Source: UMGS882 sp045598975
GTDB lineage: Bacteria > Bacillota > Clostridia > Oscillospirales > CAG-382
DNA length: 18,117 bases
Assembly: GCA_045598975.1 (NCBI GenBank)
Contig: JAZRVE010000019.1
Coordinates: forward strand, 1-18,117
Reading direction: 5' to 3'
The position numbers and the translations under genes are program-made. Under the pieces are notes generated by a model. It was not told the origin of the DNA, made no database searches, and was given only the letters and a program-made list of their open reading frames with translations. Below are positions 12,985 through 18,117 of the stretch, piece after piece (the first letter of the stretch is position 1; each line of letters opens with the position of its first letter).

Positions 12985-14139
12985 TCACATATCCGGCTCG
13001 CGAATCGCCCCGCGCATGCGGCGCGGTATTAAAAAAAAGGAAGGGGTGTCTTCCGGAGAGAAGGGGCGCACCGTGCCGGCGTTGCGATAGGCGAACGAAA
13101 CCCCTTCTTCCGACGTGCGGATGAGCAGATACTGCGCGATCTTCGGCGTGCCGGTCGCCTCATAGAAGACGTCCTCCGTATCTCCCGGAAGCCTGCCCGT
13201 CTGTCCGTCCGGCTCGAAAAATTCAAACGGCGTTGCCGACAGAAACGGACGCAATCCGCCCATATGAACGGTATAGAACGCGATGCGCGAACGCATTTCA
13301 TCGGTATACACGCCGTTCGGGGCGTCAACAAGCTTGCCGTCCCCGTCAAACGCCAGAATCCCCTCCCACGTTTCCGTCCGCAGAAATTCCTGCCCGTGAA
13401 CGTGTCCGTACAGATAAAACAGATTGCGATGTCCGCGAAAGACCTTCACGAGCGCCTGCCGGCTCTCTTCCTCCATATCGACGCGGATGCTTCCGTCTGT
13501 CGTGCGCACCGTGCCCGACAAATGCCCGACGACGAACAGCAGTTTCGTCCCGTCGGGATCGACTTCGTCGAGCTTTGCGCCGAGCCACGCCACCGCCGCC
13601 GGATCGTAGCCGCAGTCATGCGAGTTGAACGCCTGATCGGGATCGAGATTGAGCCCGAAGAAATCCACGCCGTCCACCACATAGTGGAAAGCGCCGAAAT
13701 ACAGTCCCGCCTGCGTGCCCTTGCTCTTGGCGTATTTGCCGTAATATTCACCCTCCCGAAGCGTGCCGAGCGTTTCCTTCATGGGACCCGTGTGGTAAAA
13801 TTCGCACGTATTATACGGCGGATTCTCCGGCGTCGGCAGGTCACCGAGAAGCGGATCGTTATTGCCGGACACGTACAGCACACGCCCGCCCTTGGCGGTA
13901 CGCTCGAAATTCTTCACGAGCTTTTCCTTGATGTCGAGAAAATTGGCGTACGGCAGAGCGCATGAGCGGTTCCAATGCGGATAATCCGATAAATTATCGC
14001 CGCCGACGATGGAAAGATCGCTCTGTCCCCATTCGGCAAGCGTCAGGTCCGCCGCGCGCACGGCGGACGTGCGCAGTGTCGTCGGCAGATTGAGCATGGT
14101 CTCCATGCAGTGGATATCGGTATAACAACTGATCTTCAT
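12985..14139 (-). CDS. Calcineurin-like metallophosphoesterase
   Basis: This 384-residue protein has the metallophosphoesterase motif order: Asp8-x-His10 (CYTDIHC), GGDN (Asp48), SGNNDP (92-95), VVGHLSG near 208, and YGHVHG near 243. In the third motif, normally GNH(E/D), the catalytic His is Asn94, so phosphoester hydrolysis may be weakened or altered. Metal ligands look preserved. The C-terminal ~110 residues (from about GILAFDGDGKLVDAP) form an added domain not identified here. No signal peptide. Start ATG at 14139 with a modest CGGGGG site. Its own promoter lies at 14263-14291, with a ~117-base hairpin leader. The 3' end runs up to repeat copy C. Confidence 0.85.
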   Translation of the reverse strand: MKISCYTDIHCMETMLNLPTTLRTSAVRAADLTLAEWGQSDLSIVGGDNLSDYPHWNRSCALPYANFLDIKEKLVKNFERTAKGGRVLYVSGNNDPLLGDLPTPENPPYNTCEFYHTGPMKETLGTLREGEYYGKYAKSKGTQAGLYFGAFHYVVDGVDFFGLNLDPDQAFNSHDCGYDPAAVAWLGAKLDEVDPDGTKLLFVVGHLSGTVRTTDGSIRVDMEEESRQALVKVFRGHRNLFYLYGHVHGQEFLRTETWEGILAFDGDGKLVDAPNGVYTDEMRSRIAFYTVHMGGLRPFLSATPFEFFEPDGQTGRLPGDTEDVFYEATGTPKIAQYLLIRTSEEGVSFAYRNAGTVRPFSPEDTPSFFLIPRRMRGAIREPDM

Positions 14140-14158
14140 ACAAAAACCCCCGGAAAAT

Positions 14159-14253
14159 AGATAAGAGATAATAGTGAATAGATATTCGGCGAAAGGCGTT
14201 GCTTCCCTGCCGCGATCCGGTATCTATTCTCTATTCTCTGTTATCTATTATCT
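14159..14253 (-). promoter_or_regulatory. Long imperfect hairpin forming the phosphoesterase 5' leader
   Basis: The purine-rich arm at 14159-14184 (AGATAAGAGATAATAG, GAATAGATA) pairs imperfectly with 14221-14253 (complement AGATAATAGATAACAG, GAATAGATA). The outer 16 bases have two mismatches, the inner 9 pair perfectly, and one arm has a 7-base insertion. The predicted transcript begins at one arm and the ribosome binding site follows the other, so most of the untranslated leader would fold. It may be a small palindromic element or a regulatory leader. Confidence 0.55.
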
Positions 14254-14262
14254 TTTTACATC

Positions 14263-14291
14263 AGTATAGCACACTGCGCGCCGGATTGCAA
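14263..14291 (-). promoter_or_regulatory. Promoter of the metallophosphoesterase gene
   Basis: Minus strand TTGCAA (14286-14291), 17 bases, TATACT (14263-14268) with an extended TG. The predicted start is near 14256. It sits directly after the terminator of the ABC permease gene. Confidence 0.75.
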
Positions 14292-14294
14292 GAG

Positions 14295-14321
14295 AAAAAC
14301 GGCAGGCTTTTCAGCCTGCCG
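14295..14321 (-). terminator. Terminator of the GntR-ABC operon
   Basis: A perfect 9-bp stem CGGCAGGCT/AGCCTGCCG (14300-14308 / 14313-14321) with TTTC loop is followed on the minus strand by TTTTT (14295-14299). It begins 13 bases after the permease stop. Confidence 0.92.
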
Positions 14322-14333
14322 TTCAGATGATCG

Positions 14334-16151
14334 CTATTCTTCCGGTTCCGCCGCCTGCGGCACTTCCGTCGCAACCGCCTGCGGCTCTTCATATACCTCA
14401 TAGTAATAATAATCCGAGTATTCCGGTTCGGTGCGATCAAAGTAGTCGTCGATCCACGCGACCGTCTCACGGCAAGACTTGTTGACGAAGAAGGAGGTAT
14501 ACCACGACTGCGTTCCGCGCAGGAAATCACCCGTCGCGCCCTTTTCGCCCTTTGCCATCTCGATGTCCACGTAGTAGGCGTCATCGCCGCGGCAATACTC
14601 ATCGTAGGTGAGCGTCAGCACTTCCCTCTGATAGATGTCCATGAGCGCCTTGATCTCCTGACGCGACTGCATACTGCGGTTGCCCTTGTCATACGCGCTG
14701 TACAGGTACAGATTCTTTGCCCTCGTCCAGTCGAGCGCCGCGCCGTTGATATACAGCTTTTTATAGTCGGGGTAGGCAAACAGCTCCCGCTCGTAATCCA
14801 GCACGCGATCCAGGTCGGACAAGTAGAAATAGCGTGTCAGCGTTTTGCCGTTTTTGAGCCCGTAGCGCACGTAGATACCCGGCTTGCCGCTATGCACGTC
14901 TTTGAGACGGTCAAACGGGTGCGCTTCGTCCGCAAACTTTTCGTGCTCTTTCAAAACGTATCGGATGGCACCCTCTTCGGACGACGTCGGTCTTCCGTCG
15001 GGATAGTACCGTCCGTTATCCATGGTCACCCACGCCACGTCTTCCTCTTTGGGGATATAGCGCGAATAGCCGAACAGCCCCGTGAACGCCACGACACACA
15101 CGACGGCGACCGTTACGACGAGAAAACCGAAATAGCCCTTATAGGACGTTTTGAACACCTTGACACTCTTTTTCAAGATCATTTCGCACGCGAAACAGGT
15201 CACAGCCGTCACGATGAGCGAAACGACAAGGAACGTCCCGCCGCTGTCCGGCTCGCTCGTGCTGTACAGCGCCAGCATGAACAGTGCGGAGCAGAGGGTG
15301 ATGAAATATTTGAGGAACGGATTGAGGAAACGGAAGACCGTCACGTCACCCGTCTTTTCCGAGCGGCGGATGCCGTACAGCACGCCCGCGAGAACGTACA
15401 GCGCGGCAGCGCCGAGCAGATATACGCCGAGCATAAGCAGTCCGGACGGTTCAAACAGCGTATTGCCGTGCGAGAAAAACCAGCAGATCGGCATATACCG
15501 CAATACCGTGGAAAGCAGTTCGCCCTCGACGGGACAGCCCTCCACGAAATATGCGCCGACGCCCGTCAGCGCGAGCGCCACGAGCAGCGGCAGAGCCTGC
15601 AAAAAGCCGTAAAAGAACGCCGCCATGGCACTGTTGCCGGTCAGCGTCGCCGACAGCACGGCAAACGCGAACATGACGAACAGCATGGCAAGTCCCGTTC
15701 CCATCCACGCAAGCGTCGCCGAAAGCGGGAGCATAATGGGCTTGGAAAGCCCGATGAGCATGAGCAGAAGTCCGTTGGCGAGGATGGGGAGCGCCATGAG
15801 CACAAAGCCGCCCGCAAGCGACGACACGTAGTACGACGTCCGGCTCACCGGCAGACTGCCGACGAACACGTTCTGCTTTTTATCGTGGATACAGCGGAAA
15901 AGGAGCATCGCCACCACGATGGGCACGATGACGGCGGCGACGAGCGTCAGATACATGCCGCCGTTGTCCATGAGGATACTCTCTCTGCCCCCCACCTGCA
16001 CCATGGATTCCGTCCAATCGTCCCGGCGCATCAGGACGGGGAAGGTGCAGGTCATGAACAATCCGAAAAAGTAAGCGACGGCGCCCCACAGAAAGCGCTT
16101 GACCGTCATACGGAAAATGCCGGCGTTAAAGAATGATGTTCTTGACGTCAT
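14334..16151 (-). CDS. ABC transporter permease (YtrC/D-like), with large C-terminal extracytoplasmic domain
   Basis: This protein has 605 residues. The N-terminal ~350 residues hold about seven or eight membrane segments: near 20-38, 68-86, 113-133, 142-166, 175-198, 235-255, 278-296 and 305-320. The segment FRCIHDKKQNVFVGSLPVSR is typical of ABC-2-type exporters of the YtrC/BcrB style. A further segment (FLVVTVAVVCVVAFTGLFG, about 345-363) anchors a ~230-residue hydrophilic domain ending in an acidic PQAAEPEE tail. It overlaps the ATPase gene by 26 bases, and GGGAGG lies 8 bases before its ATG inside that gene. Together they form an exporter or envelope-stress ABC system. The substrate is unknown. 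Confidence 0.82.
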   Translation of the reverse strand: MTSRTSFFNAGIFRMTVKRFLWGAVAYFFGLFMTCTFPVLMRRDDWTESMVQVGGRESILMDNGGMYLTLVAAVIVPIVVAMLLFRCIHDKKQNVFVGSLPVSRTSYYVSSLAGGFVLMALPILANGLLLMLIGLSKPIMLPLSATLAWMGTGLAMLFVMFAFAVLSATLTGNSAMAAFFYGFLQALPLLVALALTGVGAYFVEGCPVEGELLSTVLRYMPICWFFSHGNTLFEPSGLLMLGVYLLGAAALYVLAGVLYGIRRSEKTGDVTVFRFLNPFLKYFITLCSALFMLALYSTSEPDSGGTFLVVSLIVTAVTCFACEMILKKSVKVFKTSYKGYFGFLVVTVAVVCVVAFTGLFGYSRYIPKEEDVAWVTMDNGRYYPDGRPTSSEEGAIRYVLKEHEKFADEAHPFDRLKDVHSGKPGIYVRYGLKNGKTLTRYFYLSDLDRVLDYERELFAYPDYKKLYINGAALDWTRAKNLYLYSAYDKGNRSMQSRQEIKALMDIYQREVLTLTYDEYCRGDDAYYVDIEMAKGEKGATGDFLRGTQSWYTSFFVNKSCRETVAWIDDYFDRTEPEYSDYYYYEVYEEPQAVATEVPQAAEPEE

Positions 16152-17025
16152 AGCCCATACCTCCCAACTCGTAAATGAATACTTCTTCCAGCGTCAGTTT
16201 GACGTGCTCGCACAGCAGCGGCTGATACGAACGGATGATGCCGTCGATCTCCGCGGCGTCTCCCCGCACGATAAGCGTATGCACCGCTCCCAACACCGAG
16301 CCGCCGAGCACCGTCAACCGATGATTCAGCTCCTCCGGCAGACCGTCCGCAAACGCCGTCTGATACTTATGGATATCGCCGCGCAGATCGTCGAGCGGCT
16401 TTTCGATGAGCATTTTGCCCTTATGCATGATGCCGAAGCAATCGCAGGTATCTTCCAGTTCCCTGAGGTTATGGGAGGACACGAGCACCGTCATCTGCCG
16501 TTCGGCAACGTCGCCGAGAATGAACGACAGAATCTGCTTGCGCATGACGGGGTCCAGCCCGTCGAGCGGCTCGTCGAGGATGAGCACCTCCGGCATGCAC
16601 GAAAGCACGAGCCAGAACGCCACCTGCTTTTTCATGCCTTTGGAAAGACGGCGGATCTGTATCTTATCGCTGATGTTGAACGCCTTGCCGAGCTTTTCGT
16701 AGCGCTCTTCGCTGAAATTCCGGTAGATGCTCTTATAAAAATGCATCATATCCCGCACGGTGTAGGTATTATAGAAAAACCAGTCGTCGGCGATGCTCAA
16801 CACCCTCTGTTTGAGTTCGCTGTTCTCCCATACCTCTTCGCCGTCTATGGTGATACGTCCGGCATCCTGTTTCAGCACGCCCGTCAGATGGTTGATGATA
16901 GTGGTCTTGCCGGCGCCGTTCGCCCCGACAAGTCCGTATATCGTTCCTTTTTTTACGTGGAGATCCAATTCGTCAAGGATCTGAAAATGATCGTAATATT
17001 TCGATACCTTTTCGACCTGTATCAT
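16126..17025 (-). CDS. ABC transporter ATP-binding protein (YtrB-like)
   Basis: This is a 299-residue nucleotide-binding subunit. Walker A GANGAGKTT (34-42), signature LSKGMKKQ (127-134, replacing LSGGQ), Walker B VLILDEP (147-153) followed by DGLDP, and the switch His in SSHNLRELE near 190. The LSKG signature and C-terminal ~80-residue extension are usual in GntR-linked YtrB/BcrA-type ATPases. It energises the adjoining permease at the inner face of the membrane. Its start overlaps the stop of the GntR gene by 4 bases (ATGA), so translation is coupled. Confidence 0.93.
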   Translation of the reverse strand: MIQVEKVSKYYDHFQILDELDLHVKKGTIYGLVGANGAGKTTIINHLTGVLKQDAGRITIDGEEVWENSELKQRVLSIADDWFFYNTYTVRDMMHFYKSIYRNFSEERYEKLGKAFNISDKIQIRRLSKGMKKQVAFWLVLSCMPEVLILDEPLDGLDPVMRKQILSFILGDVAERQMTVLVSSHNLRELEDTCDCFGIMHKGKMLIEKPLDDLRGDIHKYQTAFADGLPEELNHRLTVLGGSVLGAVHTLIVRGDAAEIDGIIRSYQPLLCEHVKLTLEEVFIYELGGMGYDVKNIIL

Positions 17026-17405
17026 GTTTCGCTTTCCTCCTGTTCTTCGTAAATGTGCCGTATCACGTTGACAAGGCTCTTTTCGCTTTCGCCGAGAAAG
17101 GCAAGTTCCTTCGCCGCCGACGTCAGCGTGCGGTAGAGCTCTTCCGTTTTCTCGCTTTTTCTGTGTTCCCTGCCCTGTGAAACAAAGCTTCCCTTACCGG
17201 GGATCGAGTAGCAGTACCCCTCTTCTTCCAGTTCGCGGTATGCACGCTGGACGGTATTGGGGTTGACCGTCAGCGTCACCGACAGTTCTCTGACCGACGG
17301 AAGCTGTTCGCCCGCTTTCACGACGCCGCTCACGATGAGCTCTTTGAGCGAATCGCGGATCTGCTCGTACAGGCTTCTGCCGTCAGCATAGTTCAGAGTG
17401 ATCAC
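17022..17405 (-). CDS. GntR-family (YtrA subfamily) transcriptional repressor
   Basis: This protein has 127 residues: a winged helix (about 10-75) with YEQIRDSLKELIVSGVVKAGEQLPSVRELSVTLTVNPNTVQRAYRELEEEGY in outline. A short ~45-residue helical tail follows instead of a FadR or UTRA ligand domain, as in the YtrA subfamily. Such proteins repress their own ABC operon and respond to cell-wall-active compounds in relatives. Start is GTG at 17405 with AGGAGG seven bases upstream. It is the first gene of the three-gene operon, and a palindrome at 17432-17458 just after the -10 box is its likely operator. Confidence 0.92.
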   Translation of the reverse strand: MITLNYADGRSLYEQIRDSLKELIVSGVVKAGEQLPSVRELSVTLTVNPNTVQRAYRELEEEGYCYSIPGKGSFVSQGREHRKSEKTEELYRTLTSAAKELAFLGESEKSLVNVIRHIYEEQEESET

Positions 17406-17431
17406 CGGTACACCTCCTTTTTTGCTGTACC

Positions 17432-17458
17432 AACTGTATTAGTTAGGTTAGTACAGTT
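17432..17458. promoter_or_regulatory. Candidate GntR/YtrA operator
   Basis: A 27-base imperfect palindrome with perfect outer arms AACTGTA (17432-17438) and TACAGTT (17452-17458), and partly matching inner bases. It lies immediately downstream of the -10 box, over the predicted start. Spaced inverted repeats of this type fit autorepression by the YtrA-type protein. The role is inferred. Confidence 0.65.
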
Positions 17459-17487
17459 AGTATAGCACTCTATTTTTGTTTTGTCAA
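17459..17487 (-). promoter_or_regulatory. Consensus promoter of the GntR-ABC operon
   Basis: Minus strand TTGACA (17482-17487), exactly 17 bases, TATACT (17459-17464). A strong promoter, so control must come from the repressor. Repeat copy D begins about 8 bases beyond the -35 box. Confidence 0.88.
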
Positions 17488-17494
17488 GTATAAA

Positions 17495-17950
17495 AACCTC
17501 CTTTTTTCTCGCAAGAGAAAAGAAAGGAATCTCTTTTTTTCTCACAAGAGAAAAAAAGAGACAAAAAAAGATTGCCGGGGAGCAACCCCGGACCCCCTCT
17601 CCGCAAAACGGAAAACGTTTTGCGGAGGTGCGGGACGGTATCGTGGCGGCATCGGTACGGGACACGCAAAAACCTCAAACCGTGCGGCACGGATGGATTT
17701 TTATTGTGAAAACGGCGGCGTAGTGCCGGATATTGCTGATATGTACAAAAGGATGATTCGGTGAGATGTCATTCTATCCGACTTTGCGTCCCTATCCCGC
17801 GCGCGGGAAGCTACTGCAAACAAAAGATATGCGGCTCGCGAATAGGGGGGAAGCGGCACACTTCGGTTAGAGACGTATTTCACTGCATCTTTCTTTTCAG
17901 CGAATCATGAGTTTCCGGAAGCAGCCCTATCGTTAGCACAATAAAAATCC
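17495..17950 (+). repeat. Structured intergenic repeat, copy D
   Basis: Same order as B and C. Two 33-base units (starts 17508 and 17541). Hairpin I, 13 bp (17531-17543 / 17548-17560, CTCTTTTTTTCTC arm). Hairpin II CCGGGG/CCCCGG (17575-17580 / 17586-17591). Hairpin III, 12 bp (17599-17610 / 17616-17627). Core at 17711-17755. A perfect 14-base palindrome TCCCGCGCGCGGGA is at 17795-17808. The end is TTTCCGGAAG to GTTAGCACAAT, as in copy B. There is no credible coding sequence. On the minus strand hairpin II is followed by a T-run and could stop transcription entering the GntR operon from the right. Confidence 0.82.
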
Positions 17951-17951
17951 A

Positions 17952-17976
17952 CCCGAGCCCTCACGGCTCGGGTTTT
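17952..17976 (+). terminator. Rho-independent terminator after repeat D
   Basis: CCCGAGCC (17952-17959), 5-base loop, GGCTCGGG (17965-17972) then TTTT. It sits just outside the conserved end of copy D with AAAAAT on its left, so it could act in both directions. No gene directly precedes it on the plus strand. Confidence 0.75.
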
Positions 17977-18009
17977 GAAGGTGCTCCCATCGGTGATACT
18001 GCGGCAAAT

Positions 18010-18117
18010 GTTTGATCCGTCGCAAAGATGCGGCGCATGCCGCCTTTGCGACGATGGGGTCTCGGGGCATGCCCCGAGCGGTCTTTTTGCAACTTTTTCG
18101 TCCGCACGAAAAAGTTG
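18010..18117 (-). repeat. Inverted head of a further structured repeat (copy E)
   Basis: Read on the minus strand this shows the same three hairpins. Hairpin I, 12 bp (18106-18117 / 18090-18101, CAACTTTTTCGT and complement). Hairpin II, an 18-base palindrome (18061-18078). Hairpin III (18019-18052), which is the exact complement of copy B's hairpin III. Spacers of A-run and ACCCC are kept. Downstream of hairpin III similarity to the other copies fades. It is cut by the window end. Confidence 0.75.

Noticed and set aside
14892..16136. 414-residue plus-strand open frame opposite the ABC permease
   Set aside because: It is an antisense shadow of a clear membrane protein, rich in His/Arg/Glu, with no recognisable domain or ribosome binding site.

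Overview
The window reads as chromosomal DNA of a low-abundance-type Clostridia/Firmicutes bacterium, probably from an anaerobic gut lineage. The evidence is AGGAGG-type ribosome binding sites on nearly every gene, classical TTGACA/TATAAT promoters, an rplM-rpsI pair, a YtrA-type GntR/ABC operon, AraC and DeoR regulators next to carbohydrate genes, and an SGNH family common in gut Firmicutes. Coding DNA is fairly GC-rich. The IS200-like element near 9.75-10.4 kb and the stretch up to rpsI are clearly AT-richer. No rRNA, tRNA or CRISPR array was seen.

Layout, left to right. (1) 1-95: tail of an intergenic repeat. (2) 96-2680: a sugar-phosphate module, with a DeoR-type repressor diverging from a GatD-like zinc dehydrogenase and an AlsE-like 3-epimerase. 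(3) 2684-4616: an AraC regulator diverging from an SGNH hydrolase, with two promoters and a terminator-like hairpin between them. (4) 4631-9276: a four-gene minus-strand operon of PnuC-like membrane transporter, beta-propeller glycosidase-like protein, M14-like metallopeptidase and AraC regulator. (5) 9325-10500: repeat copy B, an IS200/IS605-type element, and a short AT-rich tract next to the rpsI 3' end. (6) 10551-11458: rpsI and rplM with a strong promoter. (7) 11626-12382: a PAT-type GNAT acetyltransferase. (8) 12405-12980: repeat copy C. (9) 12985-14291: a calcineurin-like phosphoesterase with a long hairpin leader. (10) 14295-17487: a GntR - ABC ATPase - ABC permease operon with a palindromic operator. 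(11) 17495-18117: repeat copy D and an inverted copy E running off the window.

The most unusual content is the non-coding repeat family (A at 1-95, B, C, D, E). Copies share an ordered set of hairpins: an A/T hairpin, a GC hairpin and a long CGCAAA-type hairpin. The stem sequences differ between copies, yet both arms change together. A near-invariant 45-base core follows in B, C and D. This suggests selection on structure, either as a mobile non-autonomous element or as a structured terminator/RNA. The second point of interest is the PnuC/propeller/M14/AraC operon, which looks like an uncharacterised uptake-and-hydrolysis locus. Everything else looks like ordinary accessory metabolism and housekeeping.
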